Shown here piece by piece: positions 31,516 to 42,518 of a stretch of 64,000 nt of DNA. The DNA is taken from contig NC_135180.1 of NCBI RefSeq assembly GCF_041146795.1, positions 39,740,794 through 39,804,793 of the forward strand. The letters run 5' to 3'. The notes below the pieces were generated by a model. It was given only the letters and a program-made list of their open reading frames with translations, had not been told where the DNA came from and did no database searches. The stretch is from Maylandia zebra. Lineage: Eukaryota > Chordata > Actinopteri > Cichliformes > Cichlidae. The position numbers and the translations under genes are program-made. How positions within the stretch are numbered: position 1 is the stretch's first letter; each line of letters opens with the position of its first letter.

Positions 31516-34500
31516 GAAGATGGCGCCCGTGCGGTCGGCTGCCGTCACGACTGCTCCGACCACCTTTTCTTTGTTTTTGTTTTTTAAGTTAGTTTTCAGC
31601 GTTTCTAAATCGGCAAAATCATCACCACTGGGTACATTAGGTATGACAGAGACACTCTTGTTTCTATTGGTATACAATGTACTCACAATTTAAAGTTTTT
31701 AACTCCGGATCCGAGCTGGCCGAGTGAGATCTTGAGGGAGAACAAAGGACGTGACGCGAAGCGGCAGCCTCGAGGGAAACGAGCCGGCGTCAGGAACAGG
31801 CTGAGAGCTCGTGCACACCGCACACCTCTGCCTAGCATCCTGCTCGCCAACGTCCAGTCACTGGAGAACAAGCTTGACGACCTCAGGGCCAGGATAAAGT
31901 TCCAGAGAGACATTCGGGACTGCAATCTCCTCTGCTTCACCGAGACATGGCTGAACCCAGCGGTGCCGGACCACGCCATCCAGCCGGCCGAGTTCTTCTC
32001 GGTTCACCGCATGGACAGGACACGGGACTCGGGGAAGTCAAGGGGAGGCGGCGTGTGTTTAATGGTGAACAACAACTGGTGCAACAGTGCGAACGTTGTT
32101 CCTCTCACACGCTCCTGCACACCAAATCTGGAACTACTGTCCATCATGTGTCGTCCTTTTTATCTACCTCGGGAATTTACATCGGTCATTGTAAGTGCCG
32201 TTTATATTCCACCACAAGCGGACACGGTCACCGCCTTGTGCGAGCTGCATGAGGCACTCACACAGCACCAGACACAACACCGAGACGCTGCGCTTATTGT
32301 GACGGGGGACTTTAATAGCGCCAACCTCAAACGCGCAGCGCCGAACTTTTATCAACACATCACCTGCCCCACCAGAGGTGAAAGGACACTGGACCACTGC
32401 TACACTACGGTCAAGGACGGCTACAAGGCACAATCCCGCCCCCCGTTTGGCAAATCCGATCACGCTGCCATCTTCCTCATGCCAAAATACAAACAAAGGC
32501 TGAAACAGGAAGTTCCGGTTCAGAGGAAGGTCGCGCGCTGGACGGACCAATCGGTGGCCGCGTTACCGGACGCACTCAATGACGCAGACTGGGACATGTT
32601 CAGAAACAGCTCCAATGATGTCAACGTGTTTACGGAAGCGGTTGTGGGATTCATCGGGAAACTAGCGGATGATACCGTGGAGACAAAGACTATCACAACG
32701 TTTCCCAACCAGAAGCCGTGGGTGGATAAAACCATCCGCAACGCTCTGAGATCCCGCACCGCTGCCTACAACACGGGACTCATGACGGGGGACATGGACC
32801 CGTACAAAGCCGCGTCATATAACGTGCGGAGGGCGGTGAAAGAGGCGAAGCAGCGCTACGGGAGGAAACTAGAGTCACAACTCCAACAGAGTGACTCTAG
32901 GAGCCTGTGGCGGGGACTAAGGACAATAACGGACTATAAAGCACCAACAACCGGTATGACGAACGCGGCCGTGACTCTGGCAGACGAGCTGAACACTTTC
33001 TATGCTCGCTTCGAGGCTCCAGCTAAGGACTCCAATGATGCTAGTGCTAGCGGCGCTAACGGCTGCAGACAGGAAGATACTGCCAGCACCGGAAACGTGC
33101 TCGTCATCTCCGAGCATGAAGTAAGGAGAGCCTTCAAGAGAGTGAACACCAGGAAAGCAGCAGGACCAGACGGCATCCCAGGTCGTATCCTCAGAGACTG
33201 CGCATACCAGCTAGCTCCTGTGTTCACTGAGATATTCAACATCTCTTTATCTCAGTCGGTGATCCCCACATGCTTCAAAGAGTCCATCATTGTTCCTGTC
33301 CCGAAGAAACCCCACCCTGCTTCTCTCAATGACTATCGCCCTGTAGCCCTCACCTCAGTAGTGATGAAGTGCTTTGAACGCCTGGTCAGAGACTTCATCA
33401 TTTCTTCACTACCAGACACACTGGACCCACTACAGTTCGCTTACCGTCCAAATCGTTCCACAGACGATGCCATCTCTCATCTCCTCCACACATCACTCAC
33501 TCACTTGGACACTAGAAGGGGGAATTATGTTAAAATGCTCTTCATAGACTACAGCTCTGCATTTAACACCATAATTCCCTCCACACTCACCACCAAGCTG
33601 GAGCATCTGGGACTCAGCTCATCTATGTGTCAGTGGATCTCCAACTTCCTAACTGGCAGACCACAGGCAGTAAGGATGGGCGGACATGTCTCAGCCTCCA
33701 CCACTCTCAGCACTGGAGCCCCCCAGGGGTGTGTTCTGAGCCCCCTGCTGTACTCTTTGTACACATATGACTGTGTGGCCACTACCAGCTCCACCACCAT
33801 CATCAAGTTTGCTGACGACACCGTCGTGGTGGGCCTGATCTCTGATAACAACGAGACGGCCTACGTGAAGGAGATTAGGAATCTGGAGAACTGGTGCCAG
33901 AGGAACAACCTCCTTCTAAACGTCAGTAAGACAAAGGAGCTGATAATGGACTTCAGCACTAAGCAGGAAAGGAACTACCAGACCCCCGTCATCAACGAGT
34001 GCCCAGTGGAGAGAGTGGACAGCTTCAAATACCTCGGAGTTCACATCACGCAGGACCTGTCATGGTCCTGTCACATCAACACCGTGGTGAAAAAGGCCCG
34101 ACAGCGTCTACCACCTCAGACGCTTGAGAGACTTCCAACTGCCCTCCAAGGTGCTCAGGAACTTTTACTCCTGCACCATAGAGAGCATCCTGGCGGGAAA
34201 CATCTTAACCTGGTTCGGGAACAGCACCATGCAGGACAGACGAGCTCTACAGAGGGTTGTGCGGTCAGCTGAGCGCACCATCCGCTCCGAGCTCCCTGAC
34301 CTGCACTCAATCTACAGCAGGCGGTGCTGGACCAAGGCCAGGAAGATGGTGAAGGACCTCAGCCATCCCAACAACAGACTGTTCTCTCTGCTGAGGTCAG
34401 GAAAGCGATTCCGCTCCCTGAAGACCAACACAGAGAGACTGAGGAGGAGCTTCTTCCCGCAGGCGATACGGTCTCTCAATCACACCACCACACAGTACTG

Positions 34501-34850
34501 ACCCACACATACAGTTCTTACACACACACTGGACTTTCTGGACATTTATTTACACTTGTGGCCACTGCACAACTACACTGTGTGGTCATCTAATCGAATC
34601 ACTTTATCACAAGTTACTTAAATAAATCACTTTAAGCATATTTGCACTGCACAAGACACTTACACATGTGGATTGCACAACCCTGGACATTATATTTCTT
34701 CATTAGCATTTAGTATTTGTACAGCTGCTGTTACTGTTCTATATTTCCTCATATATTCTTATATATGTTCTATATTGTGTATTTGTGTATTTTGTTGTAC
34801 AGTTATTTTATTTTTAACTTAAATTTTTGAGAAAAATGAGAAAAAGAGAA
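31516..34850 (+). mobile_element. L2/CR1-like LINE, nearly full length and nearly intact
   Basis: Starts GAAGATGGCGCCCGTGCGG, like the copy at 14323. The endonuclease-RT frame is open from about 31609 to 34272. Endonuclease: LLANVQSLENKLDDL, FTETWL, SRGGGVCLM, VYIPPQAD, TGDFNSAN, TLDHCYT, KSDHAAI. RT: TRKAAGPDGIPGRIL, DYRPVALTSVVMKCFERLV, FIDYSSAFNTI, APQGCVLSPLLYSLY, KFADDTVVVGLI, FKYLGVHI. A 2-base loss near 34110 shifts the frame, so the C-terminus (NSTMQDRRALQRVVRSAERT, RRSFFPQAIRSLN) is read at 34124-34501. No ATG opens the frame where the 14323 copy has one. The 3' UTR continues to about 34850. Confidence 0.88.
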
Positions 34851-35035
34851 TAAACAAAGCAAAAATGAAAGTATTTGAAACATAGTTTTACGTTCTAAAA
34901 TTATTTTATAGGCTAACAGTAAACTGTTTTCAAACACAGAGCATGAGCATATACAGAAGACAGAAGGAGCCTGGATCCTCTCCACGTTTCCTCTCTGCTG
35001 TTGGACTGACTGGTCCAAGTTCTAACATCAAGCAT

Positions 35036-35962
35036 TTAGACTTTACTTAAGATTAGACCTTTATATATGATCCGGATTTTGGTCAGACTCAGTCCATAAA
35101 GTAAAGGATTACAGAGCGGTGGGCATATGAGCCAATATAATGATAAAAAAATACGCACCATATTTGGGACGTGTTTCATGTTAAGTCTGCTTTGTGCAAT
35201 TTCAAAAAAGGCACTGCATGAATAGTTGAGCAGAGAAGCGAGGTGAGGCGTGCAGGTGCTGATGGCTTTCTGTCGGGTCTGTTTGGATCCAGAAAAACAG
35301 ACTTTGAGGATCCTCATGTAGGTGTAGAGAATCAGAGTGACAGAGGATATTGTGGTGAGAGAAGTGGAAATAAGTCCACAGATGTTATTGACTGTGGTGT
35401 CAGAACAGGCCAGTTTAACAACAGAATAGTTGTCACAGTACACTTTGTTAATGATGTTCCCACACAGCTGCAGAGGAGCACTCAGAGAAATCAAAAGAGT
35501 GATTCCAAGAAATGAGGAAAACCACGTTAGAACAATGAGCATGGATACCTTGCATGGACTCATACGTGTGTGATATTGAAGAGGAAAACATATTGCAAGA
35601 TATCTGTCATAAGACATGACGACTAAGTTAGCAAGCTCTGCAGTTCCATATGTGTGCACACAGAAGATCTGCAGGAAGCAGAGAGGAGCAGAAACAGTGT
35701 GAACATCAGAGAGGATCTGAACCAGGAGGGACGGAAACAGCCCTGTACTACCATACAGCTCATTCACAAACAGGCTGCACAGAAACATGTACATAGGTTC
35801 ATGTAAGCTTCTGTTCACACAGATAACCACAATCAGCAGGACATTGACAGTAACAATAACAATATATAAAAATGCAACAACTGTGAAATATAAATATTTC
35901 AAAGCCCCGCTGTCGAGGTAGGCAGTGAGTGTGAAATATGAAACCTGTGAAGAGTTCATCAT
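35036..35962 (-). CDS. Olfactory receptor, intact
   Basis: A 308-residue single-exon OR. I start at the ATG at 35962 (MMNSSQVSYFTLTAYLD), which gives the N-glycosylation site at residue 3 and the N-terminal length of its paralogs. An upstream in-frame ATG at 35989 would add nine residues (MYGKNKKRI). Motifs: LHEPMYMFLCSLFVNELYG, MSYDRYLAICFPLQYHTRMS, QLCGNIINKVYCDNYSVVKL, CFSGSKQTRQKAISTCTPHL and PPLCNPLLYGLSLTKIR. It is the intact counterpart of the truncated copy at 12976-13645. Same strand and subfamily as the genes at 22.4, 46.6 and 60.2 kb. Confidence 0.93.
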   Translation of the reverse strand: MMNSSQVSYFTLTAYLDSGALKYLYFTVVAFLYIVIVTVNVLLIVVICVNRSLHEPMYMFLCSLFVNELYGSTGLFPSLLVQILSDVHTVSAPLCFLQIFCVHTYGTAELANLVVMSYDRYLAICFPLQYHTRMSPCKVSMLIVLTWFSSFLGITLLISLSAPLQLCGNIINKVYCDNYSVVKLACSDTTVNNICGLISTSLTTISSVTLILYTYMRILKVCFSGSKQTRQKAISTCTPHLASLLNYSCSAFFEIAQSRLNMKHVPNMVRIFLSLYWLICPPLCNPLLYGLSLTKIRIIYKGLILSKV

Positions 35963-36340
35963 GATCCTCTTTTTGTTTTTACCATACATCACTTAAACTG
36001 TGCACAAACTGAGCTACATTTAAGGATGAGAATCACCCATCAGCGGCCTGATTGTAAGTCCCTCCCAACTGCACTGAATCACTTCTTGTTTTATCCTTTT
36101 CACTGCAGCAGTATGACGTCATCATCAGGGGAAAGACGGGATGACACTGACTTTTTTTAAAATTATATAGAATCTTAAAAAGCCATCATGACACGATGCC
36201 AATAAATACAAACCATAATTATTTAATTTCATATACACAATGTATATTCAAACAAGTTGTTTGCAAATAAATTAAAACGCTGGACGCAAAGAGTGTTTCG
36301 TAGCTGGACCTTTGTGCTAAACCACTTTGACCATTTTGAA
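35963..36340. other. OR 5' flank
   Basis: No recognised gene or repeat. Expected to hold the promoter of the receptor downstream on the minus strand. Confidence 0.35.
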
Positions 36341-36452
36341 CACCATGTTCATTTATTATCATTAATTAATGGCAGGACTTCTTTAAGCAGTTTTGTAGGA
36401 ATGGGGTATAAAAGACATGTTGATGGTTGGAGGAAGTAATTATTAAGGCCCA
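36341..36452 (-). mobile_element. Small L2 fragment
   Basis: TTAATTAATGGCAGGACTTC and the following bases are the inverted form of the L2 stretch encoding KLLKEVLPLIN (compare 11205-11250). Confidence 0.65.
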
Positions 36453-36621
36453 CGGTGAAAAAATATAACAACAAATAAATCAGGTTTTTGAGTTTTCCAG
36501 CTAGGGTAGACAAGGCCAAGTGTCAGGCTTTCAGATGAATTAAAACTGTCTTGGCCTTTGGTTAATTAACAAGCTGGAGTGGACAGACTAAGCATATCAC
36601 TCCTGGTCCAATTGGGGAAGA

Positions 36622-36812
36622 GAGAATAATAATGGATTGCATTAATATAGCGCTTTTTGAGACCCTCAAAGCGCTTTACAACTCCACTATTCATTCACTC
36701 TCACATTCATACACTGGTGGAGGCAGCTACAGTTGTAGCCAGAGCTGCCCTGGGGCAGACTGACAGAAGCGAGGCTGCCATATCGCACCATCGGCGCCTC
36801 TGGCTGGAGAGA
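36622..36812 (-). mobile_element. SINE of a related subfamily
   Basis: Read on the minus strand it has the core GCAGCCTCGCTTCTGTCAGT, GCCCCAGGGCAGCTC and TGTAGCTGCCTCCACCAG, shared with the SINEs at 6.4-7.0 and 58.7 kb. Its tail differs (GTAAAGCGCTTTGAGGGTCT, then GCGCTATATTAATGCAATCC). The tRNA head is not visible. Confidence 0.7.
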
Positions 36813-36824
36813 AAAGGGTTCCAT

Positions 36825-36890
36825 AATAGGACCAATTCTGTTTAAATTATCCATACTTCCGTTAGGCAGTATCATTAGAAGGCTTGCCTG
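36825..36890 (+). mobile_element. L2 scrap
   Basis: AGGACCAATTCTGTTTAAAT and GGCAGTATCATTAGAAG match the L2 RT region after [10 protein letters not shown] (compare 62355-62415). Confidence 0.6.
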
Positions 36891-37291
36891 AGCCCTCAGT
36901 AGAGACAGGTCGTGGCTGCACAGGCTCAAATGATCCCCCAGCTGACATATGTAGCTTTGGCTGCGGCTGCACAAAGCGACAGAGGTAGCACAGTTGAGTA
37001 GGATGAATTGGTTGTGTGGACAAGAGATATTTTATTTTGTATTCTTATGGTGACATTTTATAATCATAACTATCATTGATCAGACATTCATCATTGTTGA
37101 ATCTGATGACAGTATAATCTTTGTTTTATATCTATGGTAATCTGAGTAAAGATTAATGTATGCATATTATCATCATTTTAATCAGTCTCAAATGGTATTC
37201 ACAGCATTGTATTCACCGTCCATAACTGGAGGGTCCAGCAGGACCTTGTTCTAATTCATTTGCAGGCCTACATCAGAACATGCACATAGAG
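36891..37291. other. Spacer
   Basis: Nothing recognised. Confidence 0.3.
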
Positions 37292-38354
37292 TGTTATGTA
37301 AACACGCACGTTCGCATACACACTTATTTACACAGGGAGGTCGTGTCAGGACGTTCTCTAGTTGGACTCACAGAACTGCACAACATGACATGTCACACAC
37401 ACTTGTTTTTCTCTAAAGTATCATCTGATGTTTGTATAAGGAGAACTTTGGACTATGGGGAGACTGTTATCATTTCCAGTAAGGTCTAACTGTGTGATGT
37501 CATCATGGGTTATATAAGGATGGGGAGCTGTCCACTCTTTGGAGAATCTGTTGCAAGTTTTCTTCCCACACTTCTGCGCAGAGTGTGTAATTAAAGATCA
37601 CTATTTTGACGCCTCCCTGGACTCAGCCTGCTTTCTTCTCTTACCCAAATCGAACGAATCTTAACAATTCTTGGTGCCGAAACCGGTTGGGGAGGAGAGG
37701 AGCGTGCGACTGTGGCCTGGAAGGTGCCAAAACGAACGGAGATCAGCAGCTTATCTGAGTGACAAGCCAGGCGAAATAAAAGGTGAGAGTGCCACCTGTT
37801 GATGTTTATCCAAAGGCGCTAAAATTGGAAGTTAAAGCTAAATTTAATTAAATAATATTCACTCAGTATAGGCTTCTTATGTCTGTTCATAGTGATTTTG
37901 GGGTAATTAGTGTTAAAACTTTGGGGAATATTGGATTGATTAAATGTATTGCTGTTTATTTTGGGGGCGAATATTGAGTTAAGAGGTTATGTTTTAAGTA
38001 AATAAGCGTGTTTATTTTGATGTGGGTTGAGGCCAGCCAGACAAACAGTAGTTCAGGGTATTTGGTTTGTTTGACCAGCAGAAACGCGGTTTCGGGCGTC
38101 GAAATAACTGGGGGCGAAGACCCCGCAGTGACGCTTATAATACACTTGAGTAAATTTTCTTAGGACGGGGGCGTGGCCCCTAAGGGCGCAGTTGCTCAGC
38201 GTGTGACGGCGACCCCTGATCGTGGACGCACGGCCAGGTTAAAGTTCGGGTGGTACCCGGGGGACTTCGGGCACCCCTTAAAAACTAAAGTGAACAAGGG
38301 GTTCACTTTCCTGCCTGCTTTCTTCTCTTACCCAAATCGAACGAATCTTAACAG
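37292..38354 (+). mobile_element. Endogenous retrovirus fossil: LTR, primer site, leader, second LTR end
   Basis: LTR-like block about 37292-37668: starts TGTTATG, TATA-type TTATATAAGG at about 37510, ATTAAAGA near the R region, ends CGAATCTTAACA. Four bases on is TTGGTGCCGAAACCGG, which resembles a retroviral primer-binding site. A leader with a charged GC-rich stretch follows. The LTR's last 40 or so bases (TTCTCTTACCCAAATCGAAC) are repeated at about 38311-38354. Most of the genome is absent. Family not fixed; retrovirus-like. Confidence 0.6.
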
Positions 38355-38529
38355 TTGCCAAGGTGATAGTAATCTCGAAAAACCAGTAAAAGGACTGTGT
38401 CAGAGTTAAATCACAGTATGAGGCATAGGGTGCCAATGGTGGGAGCGCCGTTTCCTCTGGGAAGAGGGTGCCGGCTGGCTGAGCAACAGAACCTCTGGCA
38501 GGATGGCTCCCTGCCCTAGGTCAGGTACG

Positions 38530-38690
38530 TGGCAGGGTGTGGATTGGGTGGATTCTTTTACATTTTGATGGAAGCCAGTTAAGTCTAATAATAGATTAAA
38601 TGCCTTGTTGAGGGTGTCATTTTTAGTATCTATATGAATGTTAAAATTACCCTGAACAGTTGTTTTATGGGAGCAAGCTATTAACAAGCT
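38530..38690 (-). mobile_element. LINE endonuclease scrap
   Basis: The minus strand reads QGNFNIHIDTKNDTLNKAFNLLLDLTGFHQNV, the GDFNIHVD region of L2-type endonucleases. Decayed. Confidence 0.55.
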
Positions 38691-38754
38691 AGAGTAGACA
38701 GGCTAAACATATCCAATTGAGGAGGGGAACAGAGGGTTGGAGTGCCATGCATTT

Positions 38755-38825
38755 CACGCTAGGACCAATTCTGTTTACATTATGCATTTTTCCCTAAGGC
38801 AGTATCATAAGAAGGAATAGCATAA
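38755..38825 (+). mobile_element. L2 scrap
   Basis: AGGACCAATTCTGTTTACAT and GGCAGTATCATAAGAAGG match the same L2 segment as 36825-36890. Confidence 0.6.
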
Positions 38826-38870
38826 TAAAAATAATAATAATATTAATAATGATAATAATACATTTTATTT
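38826..38870. repeat. (AAT)n microsatellite
   Basis: Imperfect AATAAT/ATAATA repeats. Confidence 0.85.
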
Positions 38871-39114
38871 ATAGGTGCCTTTAAGACCCTGAAGGTCACC
38901 TTACCATAGCACAAGAACAATAGCAGCAATACAATATAACAAACATGGCAACCAAAAAAAAAATAAGCACAATTCTGAATAAATGGGTTTTGAGATGTGA
39001 TTTAAAAGAGGTGAGAGAGTGTAAAGGCTTTGAGTCCCGTGGTAGTCAGGCAAGCAGGTGGAACAGACAGAAGAGAAGCTGAAGAAGAGTGAAGTGCACG
39101 AGCAGGTGAGTATG

Positions 39115-39700
39115 TAGTTCAAGTTCAAGTTCAAATTTTATTCGCCACATGCAGTGGCAGGTTTCCCTGCAGTGGAATGAACCCGTCCCCCGACCTTACA
39201 CACACAACACAGACATCACATGAGGATATAAGTCAGAGAACGGTTGCATTACAGAAAACCACTGAAATGTACACTACAATGGGAAAGTACAAGAGGAAAA
39301 AAAGAGCCCTCTGCTCATGCTGGGCTATAGAGGACAGCATGAGAACAGGAAACAAAAAAAGTCTTCTGCACAGAAAGCACATAAATGTCCACAGCACAAC
39401 ATTATAGAGCACGTGACCAGCAACAGGGTTGGGTAGGGGATAAGGAGTAATCCCAGGCAACACAGCAGCCATCCTGCCACTGCGCCGACTCTCCAGCGCA
39501 GGCCCAGACCCGCCTCGTGTTCCCAGGAGGCAACAAGCATCGAAGGCGTTGGAAGGGGAGGGGGGACGTGTGAGTGCTTATCAGTGTAAATGTATGTGTG
39601 TGCGTGTCCAGAGTTCAGCTGAGACAGTGTCCTCCGCCCTATCAGGCTAAGTAAACAGTCTACCAGCCAACCCAGGTGGCCTTGCATGGAATGGGAAGGA
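39115..39700 (-). mobile_element. L2-like LINE 3' end, non-coding
   Basis: On the minus strand it ends ATAAAATTTGAACTTGAACT, an L2-type 3' tandem tail, preceded by a GC-rich 3' UTR. No RT remains. Confidence 0.5.
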
Positions 39701-40130
39701 ACAGAATCAACACAGTCGTTATCAGGGTGTTTTTGTTCAGCTCAGGCCTTGAGACCACAGCTGGCGCCGAAGGGGTATCTGCATTATGATGGTGATTTTT
39801 CTTTTGTGACAACTCAGGAGAATTTCAAGCTGTTTTTAACACTCCGACACCGACACTGGTCTCTCAATCTCCCGTTGGATAGCTGCTTTGAAGTTTTGAA
39901 ATTTAAGCTTAAATTTCAGAACTTACATTTTAACTACTGATTTTATCTGTTTTGATTTTATATACTTTTTTGTTTGTTTGTTTGTTTGTTAATTAGTTAG
40001 TTTGTTTGCTTGTTTTAATCAATTTTAAATCATGCTTTTTATTTGTTTTTGTTTCTAATGTCTCTGTAAAGCACTTTGACTCACCTTGTTGAATTGTGCT
40101 ATACAAATAAACTTGCCTTGCCTTGCGAGT
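39701..40130 (+). mobile_element. Retroposon 3' tail
   Basis: Ends TGTGCTATACAAATAAACTT followed by CTTGC repeats (about 40108-40128), the style of L2 or related LINE/SINE tails. It abuts and truncates the minus-strand ORF at 40131. Confidence 0.5.
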
Positions 40131-40711
40131 TTCTCCATGATGTTATTTACCTTCAATTCCGTGGTCTTTTCACTCTTTTGCTCAGAGAGCAGATTCTGAG
40201 ACCTCACAACCGCAGCCAACTGATCCGCGATGTAATCCAGCTTCCACCCAGAGGTGTTGTTCCGAGTGGATTCTTCCCTGATGTAATCCAATATACGCTC
40301 AGAGGTGTTATTCTGAGTATTCACTGCAGCCGTTAGCGCCTCCAAGCTCTTAACCATGCTGCATTCAGTGCGTCCTTTCTGAGAAGCCGCACCTCGTCCC
40401 ATCGTTTCAATCCCAGCGGGCAGCCTTGTGGGGATTTGAACAGCCGGTTCCGCTTTCTTAATTCTCCGATAAGCCAGGGCCAAGCCAGCTCCGATCAGCA
40501 TGAACCCTGTTATCATGGTTCCGAATAGATAGATATCTTCAGCGTCCTCGATCGACAGTCCCGCCATGCACACGACCCTCCAGTTCTGCCACCCGTCCAT
40601 CGTGTATCCGGCAGGGAAAGTCCCTCCAGGGCACTCAGGCTCTCCCGAGCCCAGACTTCTCGTTGAGAAAAGGGTGTCAATAGCATTCAGAGACCAGTTG
40701 ATCAAATCCAT
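40131..40711 (-). CDS. Unidentified single-pass membrane protein, 3'-truncated
   Basis: I do not recognise this protein. It starts at the ATG at 40711 (MDLINWSLNAIDTLFSTRSL) and its own sequence ends at about residue 194, where a retroposon tail cuts in. Residues 1-80 are Trp/Cys-bearing (GEPECPGGTFPAGY, WQNWRVVCMAGLS). One strong hydrophobic helix follows at about 82-103 (IYLFGTMITGFMLIGAGLAL), with a basic stop-transfer (YRRIKK). The remainder is polar and contains an imperfect tandem unit, NNTSERILDYIREE then NNTSGWKLDYIADQ, suggesting helices. No signal peptide is evident; the N-terminus may be lumenal or extracellular. It is bounded on both sides by LINE sequence, so it may be part of an unknown mobile element rather than a host gene. 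Confidence 0.5.
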
Positions 40712-40849
40712 AATTCTCTTTTAGGTTTTAGAAACAGACTGTGAGAGAGTGTCCAGGGAAGTGAAATACACATGAGACAAGACAAAGACACAAGAGGCTA
40801 AGCAGGGAAGATAAGGGGAAGGAGAAGAGGAGAAAAGTGCGACTGCCTT

Positions 40850-42193
40850 CACCGAGAGCCAAACGAGAATGTATGTAGAAGATCAGATAAATATGGAGGA
40901 GCGAGGTTATGAAGCACTTTGAAAGTGAGAAGCGGGATGTTGAAATTGACACGGAGGTGAATCGGAAGCCAATGGAGCTGTTTAAGAACAGCTGTTATAT
41001 ATTCAGTGGATCTAATTCTGGAAATAATACGAGCATCTTTATTTTGAACTAACTGCAATTTATGGAGGGATTTATGAGGTAAACCATAGAGAAGAGAATT
41101 ACAGTAATCTAAACGAGATGACAAGAGCATTGACGAGTATGGCGGTACTGCTTGCAGTGAGTGAGGGATGAAGACGATTAATATTACGGAGATGAAAGTA
41201 GGAAGACTGAGTGATATCATTTATATGTGCTGTGAAGGACAGAGTGCTGTCGAGGATGAATCCAAGACTCTTAACCTGAGGGGAGGGTGTGACATCAGAG
41301 TTATCAATGGATAACGAAAAATTTCTGGTTGGGACTGTGGTCAGTTTTGATCTGGTGCCTATTAAAATTAACTCTGTTTTATTGCCATTAAGTTTAAGAA
41401 AGTTGTGAGTAAACCAGACCTTGATTTCACTTAAACAGTCAGAAATGGATGTGGGTGGGAGAGTAGCTGTGGGTTTGGAGGATAGGTAGAGCTGGGTGTC
41501 ATCTGCGTAGCAGTGAAACTGGATGTTATGCTTCCTAAAAATATTACCAAGGGGTAGGAGATAGATGATAAAAAGTAAAGGACCCAGGACAGAGCCTTGG
41601 GGTACACCAGAATTAACTGGAGTAGATACTGATCTGTGAGGGAGTAATTGAACAAACTGTGAGCGGCCAGAGAGATAAGAGGTAAACCAGGTGAGTGCTG
41701 TACCATTGATGCCAATAGATGCCAACCTGTGAAAAAGGATGCAGTGGAAGATAGTGTCAAAAGCTGCTGTAAGGTCAAGGAGAATGAGGATGGAGATGAG
41801 TCCAGAGTCAGCTGCAAGCAGAAGATCATTAGTGATTTTTACTAGAGATGTTTCTGTACTGTGACATGAACGGAAGCCGGACTGAAACTGCTCGTACGAG
41901 TAATTTCCAGTGGGATGACGATGAACCTGTGCAGCCACTATCTTTTCCAGAATTTTGGCTAAGAAAGGCAAATTTGAAATTGGCCTGAAATTATTTAGAT
42001 TGGAGGGATTTGAACCATTCTTTTTCAGTATTGGGGTTATTATTGCAGTTTTAAGAGAAGAAGGAACAGAACCCGATATAAGAGAGGAGTGTACGATATT
42101 AGCAATCAGTGGGGTAAGAGACGGGAGTGAGAGTTTAACAAGATTAGTCACCAGTGGATCAACTTTATTTATCCATGAAGCCAGATGACACAC
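40850..42193 (-). mobile_element. L2 LINE fragment, reverse transcriptase to C-terminus
   Basis: The minus strand carries a long RT frame: [121 protein letters not shown] frame change near 41100 leads to the C-terminal [20 protein letters not shown] and [12 protein letters not shown]. 5'-truncated; decayed but well preserved. Confidence 0.88.
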
Positions 42194-42470
42194 ACCAATT
42201 AGTTAAACTGTAGGAATGTCCTAAAGACATAAAGACCTGGATTGCCGCTAACTTTCTGTTTCTTAATTCAGATCAAACTGAATTTAGAAGCAGCCCTAAA
42301 CATCTTAGAAATATGGTATCTAAAGAAATCTTACTCTGGATGGCATGACCTTGGTCTCCAGTAACACTGTGAATCTTGGAGTCATTTTTGACCAGGATAT
42401 GTCCTTCAATGCACATATCAAATAAATATGTAGGACTGCTTTCTTTTGAATGAGCTCTCCCCACTCTAGA
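42188..42470 (+). mobile_element. L2 fragment (after the RT palm)
   Basis: ACACACCAATTAGTTAAACT and CTAAAGACATAAAGACCTGG match the end of the L2 copy at 62470-62520 and continue beyond it (NLGVIFDQDMSFNAHI-like, decayed). Confidence 0.65.
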
Positions 42471-42518
42471 GGTGCTCATTGGTCGGCAAATGTGCTGCAT
42501 TCCTCACCAAATATTGGT

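Noticed and set aside
35990-35992. OR start at 35992
   Set aside because: The codon is GTG. ATGs are available at 35989 and 35962, and the latter matches the paralogs.
40728-40952. Leu/Ser-rich minus-strand frame upstream of the membrane-protein ORF, looking like a signal peptide
   Set aside because: Most of it lies in the L2 3' part at 40850 and onward, and it ends in a stop before the ORF start, so it is not its leader.
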